A stretch of DNA of 64,000 bases from Rhodoferax sp. Its GTDB lineage: Bacteria; Pseudomonadota; Gammaproteobacteria; Burkholderiales; Burkholderiaceae_C. The notes under the pieces were generated by a model that worked only from the letters and a program-made list of their open reading frames with translations, ran no database searches and was not told where the DNA came from. The DNA is taken from assembly GCF_010365055.1 (NCBI RefSeq), contig NZ_JAAFHA010000010.1, positions 1 through 64,000 on the forward strand. Reading direction: 5' to 3'. The position numbers were made by a program, and so were the translations under genes. Positions 37,063 through 45,324 of this stretch are shown one piece after another (the first letter of the stretch is position 1; each line of letters begins with the position of its first letter).

Positions 37063-37686
37063 ATGTTTCGTGACCGCGATGAAGCGGCCAATCGGCTGGC
37101 CGAGCGGCTCAAGGCCTACAGGGGAAAAAATCCCTTAATCCTGGCGATTCCGCGCGGTGCGGTGCCGATGGGCAAAATCATCGCCGAGACGTTGGGCGGT
37201 GAACTCGATGTGGTGCTGGTGCGCAAGCTGCGGGCGCCGCACCAGCCGGAACTGGCACTGGGCTCGGTCAATGAAGGCGGCTGGACTTATCTGGCCGATT
37301 TCGCCCAACTCTATGGCGGCAGTGCCGACTACCTTGAGGCCGAGAAACGGACCCAGATGGAGACCATTCGGCAGCGCCGCGCCCAGTACACGCCGATCCG
37401 CCCTTCCATCAGCCCCGCGGGGCGCATCGTCATCGTGATTGACGACGGTTTGGCCACGGGTGCCACCATGATTTCTGCACTGCACGGCTTGCGCGCCATG
37501 AAGCCCGCCAAACTGATTTGCGCTATTCCCGTGTCGCCGCCGGACACGCTGGCCAAAGTGGCTGATCTGGCGGACGAGGTGGTGTGCCTTGAAGCCCCGG
37601 CATTTTTCCAGGCGGTGGGGCAGTTCTACCAGCACTTCCCGCAGGTGGATGATGATGAAGTGATTGCGCTGTTGCGAAAGGCCTGA
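37063..37686 (+). CDS. Phosphoribosyltransferase family protein (COG1926 type)
   Basis: A 207-aa type I PRTase fold. The PRPP-binding motif is IVIVIDDGLATGATM (about 124-138), with ILAIPRGAVPMGKIIA and LVRKLRAPHQPELALGSVNE as the other conserved blocks. The substrate base is unknown. Relatives are often fused to, or next to, a dienelactone-hydrolase-like domain, and such a hydrolase gene is present at 39.8 kb. It is 20 bp after the cytochrome c gene. Confidence 0.85.
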   Translation: MFRDRDEAANRLAERLKAYRGKNPLILAIPRGAVPMGKIIAETLGGELDVVLVRKLRAPHQPELALGSVNEGGWTYLADFAQLYGGSADYLEAEKRTQMETIRQRRAQYTPIRPSISPAGRIVIVIDDGLATGATMISALHGLRAMKPAKLICAIPVSPPDTLAKVADLADEVVCLEAPAFFQAVGQFYQHFPQVDDDEVIALLRKA

Positions 37687-37775
37687 GACCGGCCTGACAA
37701 ACTGACCCGGGGTTCCCGCCATCACCGTCAGCGCCGCAACGGGCTGGCGGGTCCGTATCAAAGACCCACACACCT

Positions 37776-38819
37776 ATGCCCAATATCGAGGCCAAGTTGA
37801 CGTTCTTGCAGTCGCCGGCCAGCTACGGACCCTTGAGCCCGCAGGTCGAACTCATCGAAACCCATATGTCATGGGTCTTCCTGCTGGAGCAGCGGGTCTT
37901 CAAACTCAAGAAACCGGTTCGCTTCCCGTTTCTCGATTTCACCACCTTGCAGGCGCGCGAGTTCTATTGTCGCGAAGAGGTGCGACTCAATGCGCGTCTG
38001 GCGCCGGGTGTCTATCTCGGTGTGGTGGCGTTGCAGTGGCAGGATGGCGTTTTTGCGCTGGTGCCCGATGCGCAACTGCCCGCCCCCGGAGAAACCGTCG
38101 ACTGGCTGGTTGTGATGCGGCGCCTACCCCGGCAGCGCATGTTGATTGAAATGGTGGCAAGCCACAGTGTGGCAGACAAGGATATCGATGCGCTGGTTGC
38201 GTTGCTTGGCGCGTTCTACCGGGCGGCGCCGGCGGCTCCCATCAGCGCGAACGACTATCTGTCGCGCTTGCGCCATGAGCAGACGCTGAATCGCGAGGTG
38301 CTGCTGCGACCCCAATTCGGGCTCCAGGATGTGCGGCTGGCCATCGATCGTCTGGACGCGGCACTGGCGCAGTGCGACGACTTGCTGCGGGCCCGCGCAT
38401 CGCACGGTCATGTGCTGGATGGGCACGGTGATCTGCGACCCGATCATGTTTGCCTGCTTGAGCCCCCGGTGGTGATTGACTGCCTGGAGTTCAACCCGCA
38501 ACTGCGGCAAGTGGACCCCTTTGATGAAGTGGCCTACCTGGGCCTGGAATGCGACATGGCGGGTGCTCCCTGGATTGGCCCGCAGCTGGTCGCGGGCATC
38601 GTCGACGCGCTGGGTGACCATCCTGGGCCGAGCCTGCTGCATTTTTATACCGCGTACCGTGCCATGTTGCGCGCGCGCCTGGCGATGGCCCATCTGCTCG
38701 ATCCCAGGCCGCGTTCGCCGGAACGTTGGCCAGCGCTGTCCGAACGGTATATTGCGCGGGCCCTGCTGGCACTGGATGCGTTCAATCAGACCCAGACCCT
38801 GCAAGCAGAGACGCCTTGA
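37776..38819 (+). CDS. Aminoglycoside phosphotransferase-like kinase (COG2187 N-terminal type)
   Basis: A 347-aa protein of the APH/choline-kinase fold. The catalytic loop and Mg site are HGHVLDGHGDLRPDHVCLL to VVIDCLEFNPQLRQVDPFDE. The N-terminus (IETHMSWVFLLEQRVFKLKK) is typical of COG2187, whose members usually carry a C-terminal P-loop kinase domain; that domain is missing here. The substrate is unknown. The 3' end overlaps the convergent PRPP-synthetase gene by 38 nt. Confidence 0.78.
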   Translation: MPNIEAKLTFLQSPASYGPLSPQVELIETHMSWVFLLEQRVFKLKKPVRFPFLDFTTLQAREFYCREEVRLNARLAPGVYLGVVALQWQDGVFALVPDAQLPAPGETVDWLVVMRRLPRQRMLIEMVASHSVADKDIDALVALLGAFYRAAPAAPISANDYLSRLRHEQTLNREVLLRPQFGLQDVRLAIDRLDAALAQCDDLLRARASHGHVLDGHGDLRPDHVCLLEPPVVIDCLEFNPQLRQVDPFDEVAYLGLECDMAGAPWIGPQLVAGIVDALGDHPGPSLLHFYTAYRAMLRARLAMAHLLDPRPRSPERWPALSERYIARALLALDAFNQTQTLQAETP

Positions 38820-39762
38820 TGGCCCGTGCAAACAAGGGTACTGCGGAGGCAATGGCCAGCTTGCGGCGCACCGCGCAGTCCATCGGCAGGCGAAAGGGCG
38901 GAACGCTGTCGGTGATGATGATTCTTTCAATGCTGTCGTCGGCCAGCACCTGCGCCGACGAGCCGGTGAAAAGTCCGTGCGCAACACACGCCAGCACCTC
39001 GCGCGCACCTGATCGCCGCAACGCCAGCGCCGCGCGCCGCATGGTCTCGCCACCGGCGATGAGGTCATCCAGCAGCAAAACCCGCATGCCCTCGACCTCC
39101 CCGGCCACCAGGTTTTCACTGCTGACAACGCCGGCGCTGCGACGCTTGTCCACCATGGCAAAGCCAACCGGGCGCAGCAGTGTTATTTCCAGTGACTCGC
39201 GCCAGAGTTGCGCCCGTTTGACGCCACCGGGATCGGGGGACGCCACCACCAACCGGGCGTCCCCTGCCAACTCAAGCAGCATGGTGTTAAACGCCTGGTG
39301 TGCTTCCAGGTGGATGGTCGGGCAACGAAAGGCGTTCTGAAATGCCGCCACGTTGTGAACCTCCAGCACAATCAACTGCGCCGTGCCGACGGCCTCAAAC
39401 AACTGTGCGACATAGCGCAAGGAAAGCGGGTCGAATGGTTTGGTTTGCCGGTCCTTGCGGGCGTAGGCCAGGTAGGGCACGACCGTCGTCACCCGCGCCG
39501 CAGCATGATCGCGCAGCGTGGAGATGAACATCAAGAGCTGGCATAGCTTGTCGTGCGGGCTGTCCTGCGCATCACCGTGCAGACTGTGAACGACGAAGGC
39601 GTCACTGCCGCGTGGGTCCAGCAACGGCCTGAGCTTGTGTTCGCCGTCTTCAAAGCGGCGGTACTCATGAGGCGCAAGCGTGACGCCCAGAGCTGCAGCC
39701 AAGCCTTGAGCAAAGGTGTCATCCGAGTCGAGCGAGTAGAGCAGCATGGGGGGCGAATTCAT
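38782..39762 (-). CDS. Ribose-phosphate pyrophosphokinase-like protein
   Basis: A 326-aa PRPP-synthetase homologue. Seen are RFEDGEHKLRP, VTTVVPYLAYARKDRQTKPF (the ATP/flexible loop) and SPDPGGVKRAQLW. The ribose-5-phosphate loop is VLLLDDLIAGGETM, a variant of the usual VDDIVDTGGTM. It should make or use PRPP. The divergence from the housekeeping enzyme and its place next to a PRTase and the amr genes suggest a specialised paralogue. Transcribed with the hydrolase and amr genes upstream. Confidence 0.85.
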   Translation of the reverse strand: MNSPPMLLYSLDSDDTFAQGLAAALGVTLAPHEYRRFEDGEHKLRPLLDPRGSDAFVVHSLHGDAQDSPHDKLCQLLMFISTLRDHAAARVTTVVPYLAYARKDRQTKPFDPLSLRYVAQLFEAVGTAQLIVLEVHNVAAFQNAFRCPTIHLEAHQAFNTMLLELAGDARLVVASPDPGGVKRAQLWRESLEITLLRPVGFAMVDKRRSAGVVSSENLVAGEVEGMRVLLLDDLIAGGETMRRAALALRRSGAREVLACVAHGLFTGSSAQVLADDSIERIIITDSVPPFRLPMDCAVRRKLAIASAVPLFARAIKASLLAGSGSD

Positions 39763-39786
39763 GACTGGCCGGCGATTGTGTTGGCG

Positions 39787-40434
39787 TCAGCTTTTCAGGT
39801 ACTGGCCAAACCAGACGGCGGCCTGGCGCGCCACTTCTTCCAGTGTGCCGGCTTCCTCGAACAGATGGGTGGCACCGGGAATGATGCTCAACTCTTTGGT
39901 GCCGGGCAAGCGGGCATAGGCCTCGCGGTTGAGTTCAATGACGTCCTCATCGCGCCCACCCAGCAGCAGCAAGGTGGGCGACTTGACCAGCTCCAGGCTC
40001 TGTTTGCCCGCCAAGTCTGGACGCCCGCCGCGCGACACCACCGCGTGAATGTCGTCCCCCAGCGCTGCAGCGGCCTGCAGCGCTGCAGCCGCGCCGGTGC
40101 TGGCACCAAAGTAGCCGATTGGCAGCTGCCGCGTGGCCGCCTGCCCTCTGACCCAGCGCGTGGCCACCAGCAGACGGTGCGTCAGCAGGGCAATGTCGAA
40201 GCGGGTCTGGTAATCCAGGTCTTCAGCCACCGTGAGCAAGTCCATCAGCAGCGTGCCAATGCCTTTGTCGTGCAGCACGCGGGCCACGTAGTTATTGCGC
40301 GGGCTGTGACGGCTGCTGCCGCTGCCATGCGCAAACAGCACGATACCCTGGGGCTCGGGGGGCAGTTCCAGCAGGCCCTCGATGTGGACGTCTTCCACCG
40401 GAATATGGACCAGTTGTGTGTCATTGGGTTTCAT
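39787..40434 (-). CDS. Dienelactone hydrolase-like alpha/beta hydrolase
   Basis: A 215-aa alpha/beta hydrolase. The nucleophile elbow GASTGAA carries the Ser, the acid is in GGRDEDV, and the His is in GATHLFEE. GIVLFAHGSGSSRHSPRN is the oxyanion region. The start MKPNDTQ (40434) is chosen because the upstream residues are low-complexity and not family-like. It lies 24 bp upstream of the PRPP-synthetase-like gene and 19 bp after amrS. The substrate is unknown. Confidence 0.83.
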   Translation of the reverse strand: MKPNDTQLVHIPVEDVHIEGLLELPPEPQGIVLFAHGSGSSRHSPRNNYVARVLHDKGIGTLLMDLLTVAEDLDYQTRFDIALLTHRLLVATRWVRGQAATRQLPIGYFGASTGAAAALQAAAALGDDIHAVVSRGGRPDLAGKQSLELVKSPTLLLLGGRDEDVIELNREAYARLPGTKELSIIPGATHLFEEAGTLEEVARQAAVWFGQYLKS

Positions 40435-40453
40435 CAGGACACCTGTGCGCCGC

Positions 40454-41530
40454 TTAGATGCCGATCGCAACCGGGATGCGCTGGCGGCCAAAGTCGCCAG
40501 CTTTTGCGTCAAAGCGCCCGGCTATGGCCGCGCCGCAGTCCGGGCAGTGGCCGGCGGCGTCCAGCCGGTATTGCTTGATCTGGTACCAGTCACGCACGAT
40601 CAGCGGCGCGTGGCAGCCCGGGCAGAAGGTGGTGTCGCCTTCGATGTTGTGCACGTTACCGGTGTAGACGTAGTGCAAGCCCTCTTTGAGCGCGATGTGG
40701 CGGGCGCGTACCAGCGTGGCCGGTGGTGTGGCGGGCACATCCGGCATCTTGTGGTCCGGATGAAAGGCCGAAAAATGCAGCGGCACATCCGGCCCGAGCT
40801 CCCGCATGAGCCAGCGGCACATGGCCGTTATTTCCTCGTTCGAGTCGTTGTGACCCGGAATCAACAGGGTGGTGATTTCGAACCACACCGGGGTTTCGTG
40901 TTTGAGGTAGACCAGGGTGTCGAGCACGGGTTGCAGGTGCGAGCCGGTGAGCTTGAAATAGAAGTCGTCGGTAAACGCCTTGAGGTCGACATTGGCCGCG
41001 TCGATTTTGGCGAAAAAGTCACGCCGGGGCTGGTCGTGGATGTACCCGGCGGTGACCGCCACCGTCTGCACACCGCGTACGTGGCAGGCATCCGCCACAT
41101 CCATGGCGTATTCGGCAAAGATCACGGGGTCGTTGTACGTGAAGGCAACGCTCTTGCAACCGTATTTCACGGCCTCCATGGCAATGGCCTCGGGCGAAGC
41201 CTGGTCCATCAGACGGTCCATGTCGCGTGACTTGCTGATGTCCCAGTTCTGACAAAACTTGCAGGCCAGGTTGCACCCGGCCGTGCCAAACGACAGCACG
41301 CTACTGCCCGGGTAGAACTGGTTAAGCGGCTTTTTTTCGATCGGGTCGATGCAAAAGCCCGAGGAGCGGCCGTAGGTGGTCAGAATCATCTGCTCGCCCT
41401 GGCGCATGCGCACAAAGCAGGCGCCGCGCTGGCCCTCGTGCAAGCGGCAGTCGCGCGGACACAGGTCGCACTGCATGCGGCCGTCATCGAGCCAGTGCCA
41501 ATAACGACCGGGGTAGCTGGATTCCTGCAT
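40454..41530 (-). CDS. amrS: AmmeMemoRadiSam system radical SAM enzyme
   Basis: A 358-aa radical-SAM protein with the cluster motif CNLACKFCQN (about residues 86-95). An N-terminal Cys set CDLCPRDCRLHEGQRGACFV resembles pyruvate-formate-lyase-activase-like proteins, and two C-terminal zinc knuckle-like pairs are present (FCPGCHAP, HCPDCGAA). It is the radical component of the AMMECR1-Memo-radical SAM trio, whose substrate is not established as far as I know. Its ATG shares one base with the amrA stop (TGATG). Confidence 0.92.
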   Translation of the reverse strand: MQESSYPGRYWHWLDDGRMQCDLCPRDCRLHEGQRGACFVRMRQGEQMILTTYGRSSGFCIDPIEKKPLNQFYPGSSVLSFGTAGCNLACKFCQNWDISKSRDMDRLMDQASPEAIAMEAVKYGCKSVAFTYNDPVIFAEYAMDVADACHVRGVQTVAVTAGYIHDQPRRDFFAKIDAANVDLKAFTDDFYFKLTGSHLQPVLDTLVYLKHETPVWFEITTLLIPGHNDSNEEITAMCRWLMRELGPDVPLHFSAFHPDHKMPDVPATPPATLVRARHIALKEGLHYVYTGNVHNIEGDTTFCPGCHAPLIVRDWYQIKQYRLDAAGHCPDCGAAIAGRFDAKAGDFGRQRIPVAIGI

Positions 41531-42171
41531 CAGGCCTTCTCCTTGACCGGCGCTTTGGCGCTGGTGGGCGGCAGGTCAGATTCCTTGAACTTGCTCACGC
41601 TGTAACGCTGCAAGCGCACACCCGTGGCCCAGAAGTCGGGCGGCAGGCCGGCTTTGTGTTTCAGATGCGCCATGAACTCGGGCACGCTGGGCAGTTGCTC
41701 CCACACCTGCGGCAAGAACGTGCTGCGGTAATGCGCATATTCAAACACCACGCCATCCATGCCGGGCTGCAACTGGGCCAAGGCGTGGGCTTCACTTTCG
41801 AACTGCATAACCTGCATCGCCGACAGCAAGGAGATTTCTATCTCGGTGTGCTCCAGTTCGACTGCGGCCAGCGGCGAAAAACGCGGGTCGGAAAAGGCGG
41901 CGGCCAAGGCGTTGGCTTTGACATCGGCCAGCAGGGTGCGGCGCGCCTCCAGCGTGCCGATGCAACCGCGCAGCTGACCGCGCTGCGTCAAGGTGATAAA
42001 GCACGCCCCCGACTCTTGCAGCCAGGGCTCATGTTCGGCTGCTTCCAGCGGGCGCCCCAAGGCCGTCGAGATGCTGGCGCGGGCGATCGGCAGCAAGGTG
42101 TGGCCCTTGGCCGGGGCGCCATGCGGCGCGCTGGGCGCCGCTGGCTGCGACTTAGTGTGAGATTTGGACAT
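41530..42171 (-). CDS. amrA: AmmeMemoRadiSam system protein A (AMMECR1 domain)
   Basis: A 213-aa AMMECR1-fold protein. The hallmark LRGCIGTL is at about residue 73, preceded by GACFITLTQRGQ and followed by SDPRFSPLAAVELEHTEIEI. A 40-residue Ala/Pro-rich N-terminus comes before. The start MSKSHTK (42171) overlaps the amrB gene by 20 nt. It is the middle gene of amrB-amrA-amrS. A role in nucleic-acid or metabolite modification has been proposed for the family but not shown. Confidence 0.9.
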   Translation of the reverse strand: MSKSHTKSQPAAPSAPHGAPAKGHTLLPIARASISTALGRPLEAAEHEPWLQESGACFITLTQRGQLRGCIGTLEARRTLLADVKANALAAAFSDPRFSPLAAVELEHTEIEISLLSAMQVMQFESEAHALAQLQPGMDGVVFEYAHYRSTFLPQVWEQLPSVPEFMAHLKHKAGLPPDFWATGVRLQRYSVSKFKESDLPPTSAKAPVKEKA

Positions 42172-42976
42172 CGGCAGACTCCTGTCTGAACGCCAGCGCG
42201 GCGTAGCCCACCACCCGGTTCTTGTCGCCGGCCGTGTCACCCGAGTTGCACAGCTCGAGCAGTTCCGGTTGCAGCTGGTGCTGACGCGCTGCCAGCAGCA
42301 GGCCATTGACTGGCGTGCCACCGCAGGCCTGGTGGTGCGTGAGGCTGCTGTTGAGTTGCATCATGTGTTGCACCGTGTCGCGGTCAACGGTTTGTGCTGT
42401 GCCGTAGGGCAAAAAATGCGACAGGTCAGAGCTGATGACCAGCAGCGTCTCAGGCCCACCCCAGAGTGCTTCCAGCACTTCGGCCACCTGCTCGGGCGTC
42501 GCATTGCCCACCGCCAGCGGCACCAGTTTGAAATCATCGAGGACCGCCTGCAAGAACGGCAATTGCACCTCCAACGAATGCTCCTGGGCGTGGGCCGCGG
42601 CGCTGACCACCACTTGCGGCATGTGCGCGATGGCAGCGACGGCGTCCTGATCCACTTCGATGCGGCCCAGGGGCGTGTCAAAGGCGTCAACACCTGGCAA
42701 CGCCAAGCCCCTGACCGGCACCCGGTGGACCGGGCCCAGCAAAACCACACGCCGGATGCTGGAGCGCCCATGGGCGAGCCTTGCATAGGCCCGCGCGGCG
42801 GTGGCGCCTGAGTACATGTAGCCGGCATGGGGCACGATCAACGCCTTCGGGGTAGAAGCGTCCAGGTCGGCACCAAGGCGCGCCTGGGCCAGCAGGGTGG
42901 TGACATCGTTCAGTAACACCGACGGCTGCCCAGGATAAAAAGTGCCAGCAACAGCCGGCGGCCGCACAGAATTCAT
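42152..42976 (-). CDS. amrB: AmmeMemoRadiSam system protein B (Memo-like)
   Basis: A 274-aa Memo-family protein with a class III extradiol-dioxygenase fold. Metal-site histidines are in IVPHAGYMYSGATAARAY, GPVHRVP, and EHSLEVQLPFLQ, with SSDLSHFLPY also conserved. The N-terminus RPPAVAGTFYPG is diagnostic. It is first in the amrBAS operon, divergent from the ArgP-like gene. Human MEMO1 is the best-studied relative; the bacterial role is unknown. Confidence 0.92.
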   Translation of the reverse strand: MNSVRPPAVAGTFYPGQPSVLLNDVTTLLAQARLGADLDASTPKALIVPHAGYMYSGATAARAYARLAHGRSSIRRVVLLGPVHRVPVRGLALPGVDAFDTPLGRIEVDQDAVAAIAHMPQVVVSAAAHAQEHSLEVQLPFLQAVLDDFKLVPLAVGNATPEQVAEVLEALWGGPETLLVISSDLSHFLPYGTAQTVDRDTVQHMMQLNSSLTHHQACGGTPVNGLLLAARQHQLQPELLELCNSGDTAGDKNRVVGYAALAFRQESADVQISH

Positions 42977-43117
42977 GGTGGTATCTCCGTTCTTTTAGAG
43001 CTTAGGCCTGTGCATCGCGTGCTGACTTGTGGTTTATCAATTCAGATCGTGCGGTTTTCAGAAATCAGCACGGACGCCATCGTGGGCAGTCAGTGAAGCG
43101 GTATTAGACTAGCTAAT

Positions 43118-44026
43118 ATGAAAACGTTTGACCCGGATGCCTTGGAGTGTCTCGCCGCCATTGTGGAAGAGGGGGGCTTTGAGCGCGCCGCCGTGCGCCT
43201 GTCGATCACCCAGTCGGCCGTGTCACAGCGCTTGCGTTCGCTCGAAGTCCAGGTGGGCACGGTGTTGATCGTGCGAAGCCGTCCCCTGAAGCCAACGTCG
43301 GCCGGCCGACTGTTGCTCAAACACGCCCTGCAAACGCGGCTGCTGCGAGCTGACTTGGCGCGTGACCTGAAAGACCTGGCACCGGGGGGCGTCGGCAGTG
43401 GCGGCGATGTGGAGCGGATCTCCATTGCGATCAACGCCGACAGCATTGCCACCTGGGCGCTGGGCGCTTTGAGCGAACTGGCGCGGCGCGGCCTCGGGCT
43501 GGAAATCATCACCGATGACCAGGACTTCACCATTGAATGGCTGCGCGAGGGCCGGGTGCTGGGTTGCGTGACGACGCTCAAACAAGCCTTGCGCAGTTGC
43601 AAGATGGTGCCCCTGGGGGCGATGCGCTACGTGGCCGTTGCCGAGGCGGGCTACGCGGCAGAACACTGCCCGGATGGTTTGTCGCCGCATAATTTTAGAA
43701 ACGTGCCGTTCGTTGCGTTCAACCGCAAGGATGACTTGCAGGGCGAGTTCATTGCCCATGCCTTCAATCTCAAACACGTGGCCCTGAGCCAGTTGTACGT
43801 GCCCAGCTCGCAAGGGCAGGTGAGTGCCGTGCTGGCGGGCTGGGGGGCGAGCGTGGTGCCAGAGTTGCAGGTGCGCGAGCATCTGCGCAGCGGCCGCCTG
43901 GTTGATGTGGCGCTGGGGGAGACACTGCCGGTCGAGCTGTATTGGCATTGCTGGAATCTCGACTCGGTGGTGCTGGATGCGCTGACGGCGGCCCTGACCG
44001 ACGCCGCTGCCGTGGCCCTGCGCTGA
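43118..44026 (+). CDS. LysR regulator, ArgP/IciA-like
   Basis: A 302-aa LysR protein. The helix-turn-helix is within residues 5-62 (LECLAAIVEEGGFERAAVRL, SAVSQRLRSLEVQVG). SRPLKPTSAG and the dimension of the effector domain are typical of ArgP, the lysine/arginine-responsive activator. ArgP-like genes usually sit divergent to a lysE/argO exporter; here the divergent neighbour is amrB. That leaves the target open. Confidence 0.85.
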   Translation: MKTFDPDALECLAAIVEEGGFERAAVRLSITQSAVSQRLRSLEVQVGTVLIVRSRPLKPTSAGRLLLKHALQTRLLRADLARDLKDLAPGGVGSGGDVERISIAINADSIATWALGALSELARRGLGLEIITDDQDFTIEWLREGRVLGCVTTLKQALRSCKMVPLGAMRYVAVAEAGYAAEHCPDGLSPHNFRNVPFVAFNRKDDLQGEFIAHAFNLKHVALSQLYVPSSQGQVSAVLAGWGASVVPELQVREHLRSGRLVDVALGETLPVELYWHCWNLDSVVLDALTAALTDAAAVALR

Positions 44027-44104
44027 CGCGCGACCCTTTTAGACTGACTGGTATTAAAACAGTCAAGGCATGCGTATTTTGACGCCCTTGGATAAAATCC
44101 GGGC

Positions 44105-44722
44105 ATGAAACCCACCGCCGTCGTCAGATCGTCCTTCAAACAGCAAATGCTCAAGGCCCGTGAAGAGGCCATCATTCAAACCGTCAACCGGCTGCTGGCT
44201 GAAAAAGGCTTTGAAGCCATGACGGTCGATGAGGTGGCGTTGCAAGTGGGCATTGCCAAAGCCAGCCTGTACAAACACTTCGCCAGCAAGGAAGAGCTGG
44301 CGGCGGCCGCGATGGTGCGGGTGATGCGCCGGGCGCAGGATTTCATCCATGCGCTGCCTGAACAGGCGCCGCCGCTGGAGAATCTGCGCGCCGTGGTGCG
44401 CTGGACACTGGAAGTCAAGCTCGCCGGCGATATGCCGTCCTTGCCGAGCCAGAACTCAACGCTGCGCGTTACGCTCATCGGCAACCAGGACTACATGGAG
44501 GGTCTGATGGAGGTGAGCGACCGCCTGGGCGCGTGGATCGAGGCCGCGCAGGCCGCCGGGGCGCTCAACCCGGCGCTGCCGGCCATTGCCATTTTGTACA
44601 CCTTCTTTGCGCGCGCCTGCGACCCGGTGCTGGAGTTCCTGAAGATGGGCGGCTTGTACCAGGATGAGCAAATCGTGACGATGGTGCTCAGTACCTGCTT
44701 TGAGGGTCTAAACGCCCGCTAG
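44105..44722 (+). CDS. TetR family regulator
   Basis: A 205-aa TetR protein. The helix-turn-helix is at about residues 20-65 (IIQTVNRLLAEKGFEAMTVD, VGIAKASLYKHFASKEELAA), with an all-helical C-terminal ligand domain. No adjacent effector gene is obvious. The stop codon lies inside a dispersed repeat copy. The convergent neighbour is a universal stress protein. Confidence 0.85.
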   Translation: MKPTAVVRSSFKQQMLKAREEAIIQTVNRLLAEKGFEAMTVDEVALQVGIAKASLYKHFASKEELAAAAMVRVMRRAQDFIHALPEQAPPLENLRAVVRWTLEVKLAGDMPSLPSQNSTLRVTLIGNQDYMEGLMEVSDRLGAWIEAAQAAGALNPALPAIAILYTFFARACDPVLEFLKMGGLYQDEQIVTMVLSTCFEGLNAR

Positions 44723-44768
44723 CCCTTGATTCAACAGCACCTACAGCTATTAAATAAATAGCTGAAGG
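44719..44768 (+). repeat. Dispersed intergenic repeat, copy 4
   Basis: 'ctagcccttgattcaacagc' followed by 'acagctattaaataaatagc' matches the family. It begins at the TetR stop codon and fills most of the gap to the UspA gene. The inner agctatt..aatagct is a palindrome. Confidence 0.6.
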
Positions 44769-44788
44769 CAGCCCTGCCAGCAAGCGGC

Positions 44789-45211
44789 TCAACGCACCAG
44801 CAGAATTGGCACTTGGCAGTGTGCCAACACCGCGGTGGCCACCGAGCCCATCACCAGGTTGACCAGGGTGCCGTGGCCATGCGAGCCCATGACGACCATG
44901 TCGAACTTGCCGCTGTCGGCGAACTGGGCAATGGTCTCGCCGGCGTGGCCGATCTTCCAGGCGCTTTTGGCGTCGATGCCATGGCGCAGCAAGAACTTGG
45001 TGACCGGCGCGAGCACTTTTTCGGCCTCGTCCAGATAGTATTTGTCCATGATTTGCTTGCCCACGGCAGCGCGCGCCCGCGCCGGTATCACCGGCTGGAC
45101 CGTGAACACGATGTACTCGTTGCCCGGGCTGAATAACTCATCATGCGTGGTCAGGTAAGCCAGCATTTTTTTGGTGTAGGCACTGCCGTCGACGGCGAGA
45201 AGAATTTTCAT
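44789..45211 (-). CDS. Universal stress protein (UspA family)
   Basis: A 140-aa single-domain Usp. MKILLAVDGSAYTKKML opens it and the ATP-binding signature GSHGHGTLVNLVMGSVATAV (G-x2-G-x9-GS) lies near the C-terminus, so it should bind ATP. The family is induced by starvation and hypoxia in many proteobacteria. Start at ATG 45211 behind GGAG. Confidence 0.92.
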   Translation of the reverse strand: MKILLAVDGSAYTKKMLAYLTTHDELFSPGNEYIVFTVQPVIPARARAAVGKQIMDKYYLDEAEKVLAPVTKFLLRHGIDAKSAWKIGHAGETIAQFADSGKFDMVVMGSHGHGTLVNLVMGSVATAVLAHCQVPILLVR

Positions 45212-45324
45212 GGGAGGACTCCGTTGGTAAGCGAACGAGTGTACTCACGGCCGGGGTCGGACAACTGTCGAATGTCAAGAAGAAGCCACGATTTTTCGGA
45301 TGACCAGCGGCGCCAGCGCCACCC

